The notes under the pieces were generated by a model. The model was not told the origin of the DNA and ran no database searches. It was given only the letters and a program-made list of their open reading frames with translations. From Marinifilaceae bacterium (lineage in GTDB: Bacteria; Bacteroidota; Bacteroidia; Bacteroidales; Marinifilaceae), in the NCBI GenBank assembly GCA_016936255.1, contig JAFGYE010000023.1:80574-144573 (forward strand): DNA of 64,000 bases, written 5' to 3'. Position numbers and translations under genes: made by a program. Shown in pieces: positions 34,544 through 43,575 of this stretch. Each line of letters starts with the position of its first letter. Positions within the stretch are counted from its first letter, which is position 1.

Positions 34544-35200
34544 ATGAGCAGTTTTTTAAGTTCATCTATTGGGAAGAAGTTGGTAATGAGTTTATCAGGA
34601 CTTTTTCTTGTGCTATTTATTTTAGTACACCTGATATTGAACTCCTTTTTAATGTTTGACAGCACAGGAGAGCTGTTTAATGCCGGGGCACATTTTATGG
34701 CTATGCCGGTGATTCGTTTTGGTTTACAGCCCGTATTGGCTGGTGGTTTCATTATCCATATTATCTATGCGATTATTTTAACCATCCAAAATAGAAAAGC
34801 TCGTCCACAGAAGTATGCTTCTCAAAATTTGGGAGAAAGCAGTACCTGGTCTTCACGAAACATGTTTGTTTTGGGCGGTCTTGTCTTGGTTTTCATCGCA
34901 ATGCACTTAATGCATTTCTTTATTCCTATTCAGATTGAAGGGAATGTACATGATGATTATCAGTTGGTAAAAAATCTATTTACAAATGGCTCTATGGGAA
35001 TGGTTTATACCGCACTTTATGTTGTAGGTGCTATTTTGTTAGGAATGCACCTGGCTCATGGATTTTGGTCAGCATTTCAGTCGGTTGGTTTAAGCAATAA
35101 GCTATGGAGATCACGATTGGAAAAAGTTGGTTATATCTATGCAATTTTTGTTGCAGCCGGATTCACAATCATTCCTTTGTATTTACACTTTTTTGCTTAA
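34544..35200 (+). CDS. sdhC: Succinate dehydrogenase/fumarate reductase cytochrome b subunit
   Basis: The membrane anchor of complex II, 218 aa with five hydrophobic helices, as in the diheme single-subunit type of Bacteroidota and Epsilonproteobacteria. Candidate heme-ligand histidines lie in FILVHLILNS, FNAGAHFMA, IIHIIYA, VFIAMHLMHFF and GMHLAHGFWSAFQ. It passes electrons between menaquinone and the iron-sulfur subunit. It is the first gene of the operon, 22 bases before sdhA. In anaerobic Bacteroidota this complex usually works as fumarate reductase in the succinate pathway. Confidence 0.93.
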   Translation: MSSFLSSSIGKKLVMSLSGLFLVLFILVHLILNSFLMFDSTGELFNAGAHFMAMPVIRFGLQPVLAGGFIIHIIYAIILTIQNRKARPQKYASQNLGESSTWSSRNMFVLGGLVLVFIAMHLMHFFIPIQIEGNVHDDYQLVKNLFTNGSMGMVYTALYVVGAILLGMHLAHGFWSAFQSVGLSNKLWRSRLEKVGYIYAIFVAAGFTIIPLYLHFFA

Positions 35201-35222
35201 TTGCTAATAATAAAAAACGGTT

Positions 35223-37163
35223 ATGACAGTATTAAACTCAAAAATTCCAGCCGGACCAATAGCTGAAAAGTGGTCAAGCCATAAAGCTGCCATTAAGGTG
35301 GTTAGTCCAGCGAATAAGAGAAAATTAGATATTATCGTTGTAGGAACCGGATTAGCCGGTGGATCTGCTGCCGCTTCTATGGCAGAGATGGGATACAACG
35401 TAAAAGCATTTTGCTATCAGGATTCAGGTCGTAGAGCTCACTCTATTGCAGCTCAGGGTGGTATTAATGCAGCAAAAAATTATCAGAATGATAACGATTC
35501 AGTTCATCGTTTATTTTACGATACAGTAAAAGGTGGTGATTATCGTGCGCGTGAAGCTAACGTTCATCGTTTGGCTGAGGTAAGCGGAGATATCATCGAT
35601 CAGTGTGTTGCTCAGGGGGTACCTTTTGCACGCGAATATGGCGGAACATTATCTAACCGTTCATTCGGTGGTGTATTGGTAAGTCGTACTTTCTATGCCC
35701 GTGGTCAAACCGGACAGCAGCTGTTGTTGGGTTGTTACGCTTCTATGAATCGTATGATCGGACAAGGAAAAATTGAAATGCACGAACGCAACGAGTTATT
35801 GGATATTGTAATTATCGATGGAAAAGCTCGTGGTATCATTACCCGTAACTTGGTTACCGGTGAAATCGAACGTCACGGTGCGCATGCTGTAGTAATTGCA
35901 ACAGGTGGATACGGTAACGTATTTTTCTTGTCAACAAATGCTATGGGATGTAATGGTGGTGCTGCATGGCAGGCATATAAGAACGGTGCCTGTTTCGCGA
36001 ATCCTTGCTACGTGCAGATTCACCCAACTTGTATTCCAATTCATGGCGAGCAGCAATCGAAACTGACATTGATGTCGGAATCATTGCGTAATGACGGTCG
36101 TGTTTGGACTCCTAAGAAAAAGGAAGATGCAGTTAAATTGCAAAAAGGTCAGATTACTGCTAATGATATTGCTGAAGAAGATCGCGATTTCTACCTGGAA
36201 AGAAGATATCCATCATATGGTAACTTGGTTCCTCGTGATGTTGCATCGCGTGCAGCTAAAGAAAGATGTGATGCTGGTTTCGGTGTAAACGAAACAGGTA
36301 AAGCAGTTTATCTTGATTTTAAATATTCTATCGAAAGATTAGGTAAGGATGTTATCGAAGCCCGTTACGGTAACTTGTTTCAGATGTATGAGAAGATTAC
36401 TGATCAGAATCCTTACGAATTGCCAATGCAGATTTACCCTGCAATTCACTACACAATGGGTGGTGTTTGGGTTGATTATAACTTGATGACTAACATCCCA
36501 GGTCTTTACGCTATTGGTGAGGCTAATTTCTCCGATCACGGTGCTAACCGTTTGGGAGCTTCTGCTTTGATGCAAGGTTTGGCTGACGGATATTTCGTGT
36601 TGCCTTATACTATTGGCGATTATCTTGCTGATGAAATTCAGGTTCCCCGTATCGATGTTAATCACCAGGAGTTTGTTAAGAAAGAAAAGGCGGTTACCGA
36701 TCGTATGACCCGTTTGTTCAATATCAAAGGAAGCAAGTCGGTTGATTCTTTCCACAAGCGTTTGGGACACATCATGTGGGAATATGTTGGAATGGCTCGT
36801 AACGAGGAAGGTCTGAAATTAGCGATTAAGGAAATTCAGAAACTTCGTGAAGATTTTTACAAAGATCTTCGTATTACAGGCGATTACAATGCAATGAACA
36901 TTGAATTGGAAAAAGCTGGTCGTGTAGAAGATTTCATCGATTTAGGTGAATTGATGGCTCGCGATGCTCTGGATCGTAACGAATCTTGTGGTGGTCATTA
37001 TCGTGAGGAATCAACTACTGAAGATGGTGAAGCTAAACGTAATGATGAGAACTTTGCATATGTTTCGGCTTGGGAATACCAAGGCGAAGGTAAAGATCCA
37101 ATCTTGCATAAGGAAGAGCTCGTTTTTGAAAACGTTAAGTTGACTCAAAGGTCATATAAGTAA
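35223..37163 (+). CDS. sdhA: Succinate dehydrogenase/fumarate reductase flavoprotein subunit
   Basis: The 646-aa catalytic subunit that interconverts succinate and fumarate with covalently bound FAD. It has an N-terminal dinucleotide fold ([21 protein letters not shown]), the FAD-linking segment [17 protein letters not shown] (His near residue 75), the active-site stretch [11 protein letters not shown], and the FAD-capping blocks [11 protein letters not shown] and [19 protein letters not shown]. The length and sequence fit the Bacteroidota/B-type flavoproteins. Codon use is optimised compared with neighbouring accessory genes, suggesting high expression. sdhB follows only after a 474-base gap filled by an unrelated gene. 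Confidence 0.96.
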   Translation: MTVLNSKIPAGPIAEKWSSHKAAIKVVSPANKRKLDIIVVGTGLAGGSAAASMAEMGYNVKAFCYQDSGRRAHSIAAQGGINAAKNYQNDNDSVHRLFYDTVKGGDYRAREANVHRLAEVSGDIIDQCVAQGVPFAREYGGTLSNRSFGGVLVSRTFYARGQTGQQLLLGCYASMNRMIGQGKIEMHERNELLDIVIIDGKARGIITRNLVTGEIERHGAHAVVIATGGYGNVFFLSTNAMGCNGGAAWQAYKNGACFANPCYVQIHPTCIPIHGEQQSKLTLMSESLRNDGRVWTPKKKEDAVKLQKGQITANDIAEEDRDFYLERRYPSYGNLVPRDVASRAAKERCDAGFGVNETGKAVYLDFKYSIERLGKDVIEARYGNLFQMYEKITDQNPYELPMQIYPAIHYTMGGVWVDYNLMTNIPGLYAIGEANFSDHGANRLGASALMQGLADGYFVLPYTIGDYLADEIQVPRIDVNHQEFVKKEKAVTDRMTRLFNIKGSKSVDSFHKRLGHIMWEYVGMARNEEGLKLAIKEIQKLREDFYKDLRITGDYNAMNIELEKAGRVEDFIDLGELMARDALDRNESCGGHYREESTTEDGEAKRNDENFAYVSAWEYQGEGKDPILHKEELVFENVKLTQRSYK

Positions 37164-37168
37164 TCAGC

Positions 37169-37204
37169 AGATAGTAACTTGTAGATAGTAACTAGTACAT
37201 AGTC
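37169..37204 (+). repeat. 14-bp tandem repeat at the left edge of the inserted gene
   Basis: AGATAGTAACTTGT (37169-37182) and AGATAGTAACTAGT (37183-37196) stand in tandem, followed by a partial copy ACATAGTC. The core GTAGATAGTA (37181-37190) recurs inverted as TACTATCTAC at 37599-37608, on the other side of the four-helix-bundle gene. Confidence 0.75.
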
Positions 37205-37227
37205 TAATAAATATAAACTGAATAAAA

Positions 37228-37578
37228 ATGAATCGTTTTAAAGATTTAATTGTTTGGCAAAAAAGTAGAACTTTGGTAAAAGAAGTCTACATTTTAACAA
37301 ATGAATTACCTTCTGATGAACGATTTGGAATGGTGTCACAAATAAGAAGATGTGCTGTTTCTATTCCCTCCAACATTGCCGAAGGCTGTGGGAGAAATAC
37401 AAATGCAGACTTTGCACGTTTTCTGGATATTTCGAACGGAAGTTCTTATGAACTTGAAAGCTTGTTGATACTATCTATCGATTTAAATTATATTCAAAGA
37501 GGGCAGTTTGATGCGGTTAATCTATTAATTCAAGAGATTCAAAAAATGATTTTCAAATTAAAAGAAAGTCTTAAATAA
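37228..37578 (+). CDS. Four-helix-bundle protein (S23/IVP family) within the sdh operon
   Basis: A 116-aa all-helical protein of the family first seen encoded in 23S rRNA intervening sequences and related to the Avd accessory proteins of diversity-generating retroelements. Hallmarks are FKDLIVWQKSRTLVKEVY, FGMVSQIRRCAVSIPSNIAEG, GRNTNADFARFLDISNGSSYELESLL and a C-terminal helix IQEIQKMIFKLKESL. The molecular role is not established; pentameric barrels that bind nucleic acid are suggested for relatives. It sits between sdhA and sdhB, where no gene is expected, and is flanked by inverted copies of GTAGATAGTA. That suggests it arrived as a small mobile or dispersed element. It is read in the same direction as the operon. 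Confidence 0.9.
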   Translation: MNRFKDLIVWQKSRTLVKEVYILTNELPSDERFGMVSQIRRCAVSIPSNIAEGCGRNTNADFARFLDISNGSSYELESLLILSIDLNYIQRGQFDAVNLLIQEIQKMIFKLKESLK

Positions 37579-37598
37579 GCTGTTCTAATTGACTAACG

Positions 37599-37608
37599 TA
37601 CTATCTAC
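37599..37608 (-). repeat. Right-hand inverted copy of GTAGATAGTA
   Basis: TACTATCTAC is the exact reverse complement of GTAGATAGTA at 37181-37190. The pair brackets the four-helix-bundle gene, leaving about 408 bases between. Confidence 0.6.
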
Positions 37609-37637
37609 TAAAATCTAATTACTCAATACCAAAAAAA

Positions 37638-38399
37638 ATGGCAGACAAGATATTAAAAGAATTAACAATAAAGGTTTGGCGTCAGAAGAACGCTAAAGCC
37701 CAAGGTAAGTTTGAGACTTACAAAATTAATGATATTTCAACCGGAACTTCATTTTTGGAGATGCTTGACATCTTGAATGAAGAATTGGTTAATGGTGGAA
37801 CTGAGCCGATTGCTTTCGATCACGATTGTAGAGAAGGTATTTGTGGGATGTGCAGCTTGTTCATCAACGGACGTGCTCACGGACCAGATGATGACATCAC
37901 TACTTGTCAGTTGCACATGCGTAAGTTCTCTGATGGAGAAACGATTACTATTGAGCCTTGGAGAGCTGGAGCATTTCCGGTAATTAAAGATTTAATTGTA
38001 GATCGTACCGCATTCGAGAAAATTCTTCAGTCGGGTGGATACATCTCTGTAAACACAGGTGGTGTACCTGATGGGAATGCAATTCTAATTTCTCAGGATG
38101 ATGCTGAGGAAGCAATGGATGCTGCAGCTTGTATTGGATGTGGTGCTTGTGTTGCAACTTGTAAAAACTCATCGGCAATGTTGTTCGTTTCTGCTAAGGT
38201 ATCTCACCTTGCAAAACTTCCACAAGGTCGCGTTGAAGCAGCTCGTCGTGCAAAAAGCATGGTTGCAAAAATGGACGAGATGGGATTTGGTAACTGTACC
38301 AATACCGGAGCTTGTGAAGTAGAATGTCCTAAGGGAATTTCAATCGCAAACATCGCTCGTTTGAACCGTGAGTTCTTAGTAGCAAAAATTAAGGATTAA
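37638..38399 (+). CDS. sdhB: Succinate dehydrogenase/fumarate reductase iron-sulfur subunit
   Basis: The 253-aa electron-transfer subunit. The [2Fe-2S] site is [15 protein letters not shown] with an upstream DHD and a later TCQLHMR. The [4Fe-4S]/[3Fe-4S] part has [14 protein letters not shown] (about 166-178) and [15 protein letters not shown] (about 220-234). All expected cysteines are present. It links the flavoprotein to the membrane cytochrome. It is the last gene of sdhCAB, separated from sdhA by an inserted gene but still in the same orientation with no terminator between, so co-transcription is likely to persist. Confidence 0.96.
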   Translation: MADKILKELTIKVWRQKNAKAQGKFETYKINDISTGTSFLEMLDILNEELVNGGTEPIAFDHDCREGICGMCSLFINGRAHGPDDDITTCQLHMRKFSDGETITIEPWRAGAFPVIKDLIVDRTAFEKILQSGGYISVNTGGVPDGNAILISQDDAEEAMDAAACIGCGACVATCKNSSAMLFVSAKVSHLAKLPQGRVEAARRAKSMVAKMDEMGFGNCTNTGACEVECPKGISIANIARLNREFLVAKIKD

Positions 38400-38423
38400 T
38401 TTAGACTGTAATCCAAATATAGA

Positions 38424-38456
38424 GAGCGTTGCCTAAGGGTGACGCTCTTTTTTTTC
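38424..38456 (+). terminator. Intrinsic terminator after sdhB
   Basis: AGAGCGTTGCC (38424-38434) pairs with GGTGACGCTCT (38439-38449), using two G-T pairs, then eight T residues. It closes the sdh operon. Confidence 0.9.
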
Positions 38457-38471
38457 GCGCCGTGGCTTTGT

Positions 38472-38927
38472 TCAAAAACCAAACAACATTTGTTCCTTTG
38501 ATGGTATTGGATTAAAAATATACTGTATTGGGATCATATCCATTTCCTTCTGATAAATTTCTACCGAAACCGAAAATATTCCCTGATTGATATTGCCAAT
38601 TTCCTTTGCTGCCGATTTGGATAGATCTATTATTCTGCCCTTGGCAAATGGACCACGATCGTTAATCCGGACGATTACAGACTTTTTATTTTCTAAATTA
38701 ACTACTTTAACCCAAGTGCCAAAAGGAAGGCTTCTGTGAGCTGCAGTATAGTTTTCGTGATGATATTTTTCCCCGCAAGCAGTCCGTTTTCCTTCAAATC
38801 TGTCGGCATAGAAACTGGCTTTTCCAATTTGAGCCTGTTCATTCGGTTTTTGTGCATGAGAATTGTGGTTTAAAAGTAGAACTGACAACAGGAGAATTAA
38901 TTTCGGCAAAGAAAAAAGTCTAAACAT
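38472..38927 (-). CDS. RlpA-like septal ring lytic transglycosylase family protein
   Basis: A 151-aa secreted protein with a double-psi beta-barrel. The start is put at ATG 38927, which opens the signal peptide ([15 protein letters not shown], cleavage after SHA); a longer frame upstream would bury it. The domain shows [46 protein letters not shown] with the catalytic-type Asp, and [11 protein letters not shown]. RlpA proteins cleave peptidoglycan strands lacking stem peptides. There is no C-terminal SPOR domain, so septal targeting by that route is absent. Confidence 0.88.
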   Translation of the reverse strand: MFRLFSLPKLILLLSVLLLNHNSHAQKPNEQAQIGKASFYADRFEGKRTACGEKYHHENYTAAHRSLPFGTWVKVVNLENKKSVIVRINDRGPFAKGRIIDLSKSAAKEIGNINQGIFSVSVEIYQKEMDMIPIQYIFNPIPSKEQMLFGF

Positions 38928-38975
38928 GTTAGAAAGATAATGAAAATGGTTTTTGTATCTGTAAGCGATTTTAGG

Positions 38976-39006
38976 CACAAAAAAATCCGGTCAAACGACC
39001 GGATTT
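38976..39006 (-). terminator. Intrinsic terminator for the lipoprotein gene at 39027
   Basis: AAATCCGGTC (38983-38992) pairs with GACCGGATTT (38997-39006) around AAAC. Read on the reverse strand it ends in a T-run, so it terminates the gene at 39027-40142. Confidence 0.88.
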
Positions 39007-39026
39007 CAGTTTTTTATGAGCATATA

Positions 39027-40142
39027 TTAACTGTCTGCCTGATTCATGTAATAGGCTTCGTGAGCCACTTTATTAACTACATGATTCACAAAATACATGT
39101 CGTACATCGAACTGAATATCTCAGCCATTTTATCAAGAGTATCTTGTCCTAAAAGCTCCGAAAGAACAACTACAGATTCATCAGCAAAAGTAATTTTCAA
39201 ATCACGGCCTTTTCTACAGAATACAACATTGGCCTCGGTTGATTCGCCACTGTTGTTGATTACTTCAACAACAGCACCTTCCTCTAAAACACCATCGCGG
39301 TATACCAGGTACGAATCGCTGGTTGAATTCTTAACAATCTCGATAAGCCCGATTGACAGTTTGTATTCGTAACTGCTGTTTTCACCATTCCCTTTTGTGA
39401 ATTGCATTTCTTCTTTAAAAAGAACATCTTCACCATTTTTAAGATTGTAGGCATATTGAATAGTGTCACCCATTTTGAACTTAACACCAACAGAATAATC
39501 ATCGGTAAATGAAAACTTCGATTCGTAATTGAAATTCTGATTTGCAGCAATGTCCCAATTCACGAATAGTTCTCCTGCAGGTTCATCTTCAACAGTAATA
39601 GATGAATTTACCAGGTTATTAAATTGGAAACCTTCATCCATAGAGAAATAGTAGTTGTACTCGGTTGTAGTAATTACAAAATCGTTCACCAAACTGTCAT
39701 CACCCTCTTCTTCCATATATAATTTCCAGGGATTACCAGCCTTCTCTTTGGGTAACTTGATAATAAACTCTTCACTGTCTCCTGTTTTTTCAAACTTAGA
39801 GCTGTAACCCATTTTTGTTTCAGTTGTTGCTGCAGGTATAGCTGCACTGTATTCGTAAATACCTTTTATATCATCAAGAGTGATATTTGCAGAAAATTTT
39901 GTGTCGTCACTTCCTTGTTTTGTTGTACCAGCAACAGTGGTTGGATCATTCATGGTAACAATTTCAAATCCTTTCGAGCTGGTAATTTCATCAACTGCAG
40001 TAGTTAAGCTAACAGTCTTTTCTTTTAAGGATTGCTCTAAAGAAAGACCCTTTTCCGGATTATTATCTGAATTGTCTGAACAGCTAAAAAGAACTGCAGA
40101 GAAAAATAATAATGCACCAACGGCAATAATGTTTCGTTTCAT
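39027..40142 (-). CDS. Hypothetical lipoprotein, 371 aa
   Basis: The function is not recognised. The signal peptide ends in LFSC with SDNSDNN after the acyl Cys, a pattern often linked to surface-exposed lipoproteins in Bacteroidota. The mature part is acidic and largely predicted beta strand, with repeated stretches such as YEYSAAIPAAT, YNYYFSMDEGFQFNN and FNYESKFSFTDDYSVGVKFKMG, suggesting a beta-sandwich or barrel-like fold of about 300 residues. There are no enzymatic motifs. It has its own terminator and a 600-base upstream region, so it is a single-gene unit. Confidence 0.75.
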   Translation of the reverse strand: MKRNIIAVGALLFFSAVLFSCSDNSDNNPEKGLSLEQSLKEKTVSLTTAVDEITSSKGFEIVTMNDPTTVAGTTKQGSDDTKFSANITLDDIKGIYEYSAAIPAATTETKMGYSSKFEKTGDSEEFIIKLPKEKAGNPWKLYMEEEGDDSLVNDFVITTTEYNYYFSMDEGFQFNNLVNSSITVEDEPAGELFVNWDIAANQNFNYESKFSFTDDYSVGVKFKMGDTIQYAYNLKNGEDVLFKEEMQFTKGNGENSSYEYKLSIGLIEIVKNSTSDSYLVYRDGVLEEGAVVEVINNSGESTEANVVFCRKGRDLKITFADESVVVLSELLGQDTLDKMAEIFSSMYDMYFVNHVVNKVAHEAYYMNQADS

Positions 40143-40543
40143 ATCTAAAAATTTAAATTATAAGTTTCAAAATCAATATAAAACCAACTTAGATTGATTA
40201 AAAAAATCATTTTAAAATTAACTTCAGTTACTTACGCAAATAGGATACCAATTGATTTGATTTAGACCTGCAATTTTTATTGCAGCAAGCTTAATGTTCT
40301 GTAAACGAAAAGATAAGGAAATTTATTGGGCGACGTTTGAACCAATCGGATAATTTTTATCAAATAGGATTTGTGTAGAATATTGGACACTTGTGTGGAT
40401 TTGTTCTACATAGTGAAGGATCTATTTTTATATTTTTAGTTGATTTTCACCTTTTTTTATATGAGTGAAACGTGAATTGCATGCTGTTTATATTGGCATA
40501 ATAAGTTTTGCTGCAGTAAGTTTAATAACCCAAGCCTAAAATT

Positions 40544-40685
40544 TAATGCCGAGGGCAAAAAAGTCATCGAAAACTACAATTGGGATGGTTATGAAGAGTA
40601 TATTTTAAAAGGGCAGCAAGAACTTTGCGTTGATTGGGAGAATGCAGAATCATCTGATCCTAAGTGGGAGGTGCAACTCTTCTAA
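40544..40685 (+). pseudogene. C-terminal remnant of an unknown gene
   Basis: A forward frame open from about 40475 to the stop at 40685 encodes a protein-like tail: NAEGKKVIENYNWDGYEEYI, then LKGQQELCVDWENAESSDPK, then WEVQLF. The composition (Trp, Tyr, Glu, Lys) is that of a real protein and unlike noise in AT-rich DNA. There is no start codon, and an in-frame stop lies just upstream. It is probably the 3' end of a gene lost by deletion. No family was recognised. Confidence 0.45.
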
Positions 40686-40720
40686 CCGGCAATTGTGGCT
40701 GGGCAAATTATAGTCACAGA

Positions 40721-40760
40721 AAAATAAACCACCCAAAAAACTGAGGCGGTTTATTTTTTT
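40721..40760. terminator. Bidirectional terminator
   Basis: AAAATAAACCACC (40721-40733) pairs with GGCGGTTTATTTT (40745-40757) with one mismatch, followed by T residues on both strands. It ends the gene at 40766-41494 on the reverse strand. Confidence 0.8.
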
Positions 40761-40765
40761 TGAGA

Positions 40766-41494
40766 TCAATTATGTGCCTGCATCTTTTCCTTTTTGCGCT
40801 TTACTGCAGCCAAATGATCTGCTACTGATTTGTTATTGTCCTCTATAATTGTAGTCAGCAATCCGGCAAATTCTTTGTACTGGCTTGGTTTTGCCTTTGC
40901 CATTGATTGAAGATAAACAGAAAGTTCATTGTTGATTAATTCTCTCAGATCTTTGGCCAGAGCTGTTGCCGATTTTGTTTTTTTCCGATCAACCGTATTT
41001 TCAATAAATTCCAGGTTAGACAATTCAAAATCGGACTGCGAGCTTTGCAGGTTCACAAGTAATTTGTCTAAATCGGGTATCGAAGCTCTTTCTTCGGCTA
41101 ATTCAGGAGCCGTTAAATCGACTAACATAGCGTTAATGTTCGCACTTTCGTTGATATAGGTGTACTCAGTAATCTCGATTCCAAACCGATCCAATATCTT
41201 TTTTATCCGCAAAGCTTTTTTTTGATTTTCATCTGGTCTTCGGTTGCATCTGGCCATTACTTCATAAAACACGGTACGTACATCTGCGTCGCGTATTGCA
41301 TCTTTCTCCTTCCTGTCATTGTGCACACCTCCCCGGTTAATCGAGTCAATCAACTCATTGGTTATAAGCAAAAGTTTTTTAAAAATATCCGTGTAATAGT
41401 GATCCTCTTTTATTGAATATTTTTGAAATAAAGAGATAAGCTTGTTACCAATTTCGGCACAATGTTTTGTAGAGGAGTTAGAATTTATTTTCAT
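40766..41494 (-). CDS. Hypothetical helical protein, 242 aa
   Basis: The whole protein appears alpha-helical and charged, without signal peptide or membrane segment. It resembles in style the Bacteroidota DUF6261 group (paired helical repeats, a central KSATALAKDLRELINNEL and a Lys-rich tail), but this assignment is tentative. The first half has LISLFQKYSIKEDHYYTD and ELIDSINRGGVHNDRKEKD. It has no operon partner: the genes on either side are distant or separated by a terminator. Confidence 0.6.
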   Translation of the reverse strand: MKINSNSSTKHCAEIGNKLISLFQKYSIKEDHYYTDIFKKLLLITNELIDSINRGGVHNDRKEKDAIRDADVRTVFYEVMARCNRRPDENQKKALRIKKILDRFGIEITEYTYINESANINAMLVDLTAPELAEERASIPDLDKLLVNLQSSQSDFELSNLEFIENTVDRKKTKSATALAKDLRELINNELSVYLQSMAKAKPSQYKEFAGLLTTIIEDNNKSVADHLAAVKRKKEKMQAHN

Positions 41495-42066
41495 AAGTGG
41501 GGAAACGATTAATTTTTGACAACTAAAAAACTAAATTACATAAAATTATCAAAACAGATGAAATATATTTATTTATGATGATAAATTACGATTCGGCATG
41601 TGCTCGTTATTCAAGATAATGCGCGATGCCGGCTTTTTTTAAACTACTTTGTGTTGATACTATTTGCAGGTTTATCTGAATTGCGCACTCTGATATTGGA
41701 ATTTGGCAGCCGGTAATCAATATTAAGCATTCGGATACCCGATTTAGTAAACGATCTGTAAAATTCCACTTTCTGTTTGTAGAAATAGCAATTTGCACCA
41801 AAGAATTCATCATTCTGGCATCAGAATGGCCAATTTGTTTCATCCGATAAGCTTTTCTGATACCCGAATATTCAATTTTATTCTTCTATTCTGTAATTCA
41901 TAAATCAGAATGGCCAATTTTATTGAGAACCCGTCTTTTCTGAATTTAGGATGTACCAAAATGAGGGAGTGCTCGTATTGTTAAGGAACTATTTATCCGT
42001 TAAAAATGCCGTTGCTTACCTATTTTAACCAGCTTTTGTAGTTTAAAGAGATTTGGATTTAATTGT
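41495..42066. other. Intergenic region with a direct repeat
   Basis: No supported gene lies in these 570 bases. ATCAGAATGGCCAATTT occurs twice, at 41820-41836 and 41904-41920, and the first copy is part of a small palindrome (CATTCTG at 41811 with CAGAATG at 41822). A reverse frame at 41607-41843 has no protein-like features. Confidence 0.55.
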
Positions 42067-43536
42067 TTACTCGAATCTACGGAGATAATACTTTTTTTCA
42101 TTGGAAGAGTAATAACCTAAAACGAAGTAATCGTTTACCTTGAATATAGTTTGAGTTGATTGAGGCGTTTTAATTGTGCCGACGAATTCTTTTATTTTGT
42201 CAAAAGGATTTGGGCTTGAATTGCCGGTTACATGTTCCAAATTTTGTTTATTAAAAAGGCATTTGAAATAAACCGAACGACTATTTGCATAGGATGAGTA
42301 AGAATTCATAGTATAATTTGGAACAGCATAATATGCTCCGCCGGATACTAAAGGAACCGCAACAGCTCCAACGAGTCCCATGGCGATCAAACTTCCCGTT
42401 GAAGGAGATTCCTTAATCCCGCCCAATAACACTTCCAGATTGTTACCGGTTTCGTATACACTAATGCCTAAATATCCCGTAAGCAGCTTTCTCAAAACCT
42501 GTTTTGTTTTGTCTAATTCCCTTTCGGAAGTGCTAAATCCATTTCCGTCAATTTTTTGAAGTAAAGCAGAGTTTCTGAAATAGATTTCCTCTTCGCTTTT
42601 TACGCTGTATGTTTTAAGTAAGCTGTCCGTTTTAAGGCTGTGAACCGTAAAACACAATCCGGTTTTATTTACTATTAGTTGATAAAGCTTATTACCATGG
42701 ATGTAAGAATTCGATAAAGTTGCCAGCTTATTTGTTTTTTCAAGTTCTCCCTGCTTAAAGTTTTTTGATGTATAGGTGTAATTGTTAAGGTCAATGGTAA
42801 TTAGGGTCGTTTTGTCCTTCTCTCCGTCAAAGCTCAATACTATTTTATCATCGTAGCAGTAGAGTTTGTTTTCTTCGGATGTAATATCCAGTGAATTTGG
42901 ATTGCTGCATTCAATTCTTTTAATGTTGGTAGTGGTTGTTGCACTGGGAGTATCGTAAAGATCATCGGCAATTCGATCGGGTTTTGAATTTGCCGAAAGA
43001 ATTTTTGTAAAATCATGCTCAATACAAACAGCAGGTTCGCATCCCTCAAACACACGTAATTTGTAAATGGAAGAGTAATAGATACGACTCAAAATATAGA
43101 GTTTGTTTTTGTAAGAAACAGATTCAAGATATTCTTCGCGATTGAGCTTGAGAGGGATTTTGTATTCCTTACTTGTATTGTTATTTAAGTCAATGGTTTT
43201 AACCAGAAACTCTGTTTTCCTGTTGTTGGTAAAAAACAGATTGCACTCATTTTGGGTAACTGTATTTCCGATTAAAATTTTAAACTTTCCGTTTGGTCTT
43301 GGGCACTTACAGGAATTTAAAGGTTCATAATTTTTGCTGTAAGTCAGAGCATTTATTGTATCGTTGTCAATTAAGAATAAGGCTATTTTACCCGACAAAT
43401 CATCTAAAACAGGATATACATCTCTTCTGTCGGAAAGGTAGGAGCGCAGGCAAATGTCCTGTTCCATTAAAATATCCTGGGAGTAGGTGTTGATAGTTAA
43501 TGACAATAGAAGGAAGAGAATGGCGTATGTTTTCAT
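42067..43536 (-). CDS. Hypothetical secreted protein, 489 aa
   Basis: The function is not recognised. The start at ATG 43536 opens a signal peptide (YAILFLLLSLTINTY, cleavage after SQ). The mature protein looks rich in beta strands with several short repeats of the form (K/T)xxxIxLNNxTxxxK, as in propeller-like proteins: FLVKTIDLNNNTSKEYKIP and TTLITIDLNNYTYTSKNF. A Gly/Val-rich hydrophobic segment near residue 385 (LIAMGLVGAVAVPLVSGGAYY) could be a membrane or loop element. It lies 39 bases downstream of the TonB-domain gene, so the two are likely co-transcribed. Confidence 0.7.
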   Translation of the reverse strand: MKTYAILFLLLSLTINTYSQDILMEQDICLRSYLSDRRDVYPVLDDLSGKIALFLIDNDTINALTYSKNYEPLNSCKCPRPNGKFKILIGNTVTQNECNLFFTNNRKTEFLVKTIDLNNNTSKEYKIPLKLNREEYLESVSYKNKLYILSRIYYSSIYKLRVFEGCEPAVCIEHDFTKILSANSKPDRIADDLYDTPSATTTTNIKRIECSNPNSLDITSEENKLYCYDDKIVLSFDGEKDKTTLITIDLNNYTYTSKNFKQGELEKTNKLATLSNSYIHGNKLYQLIVNKTGLCFTVHSLKTDSLLKTYSVKSEEEIYFRNSALLQKIDGNGFSTSERELDKTKQVLRKLLTGYLGISVYETGNNLEVLLGGIKESPSTGSLIAMGLVGAVAVPLVSGGAYYAVPNYTMNSYSSYANSRSVYFKCLFNKQNLEHVTGNSSPNPFDKIKEFVGTIKTPQSTQTIFKVNDYFVLGYYSSNEKKYYLRRFE

Positions 43537-43575
43537 TGGACTGTTTTCTTGTTGGCTAAGCAATAGTTTTATCTA

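Larger units (their letters stand above)
40143..40765. other. Intergenic region holding a gene remnant and a terminator
   Basis: These 620 bases lie between two reverse-strand genes. The left half should hold the promoter of the lipoprotein gene. The right half contains a decayed forward-strand gene end (40544-40685) and a hairpin at 40721-40757. Confidence 0.6.

Noticed and set aside
41607..41843. Reverse-strand frame of 78 codons
   Set aside because: It spans the direct-repeat and palindrome region and has no recognisable features or ribosome-binding site.
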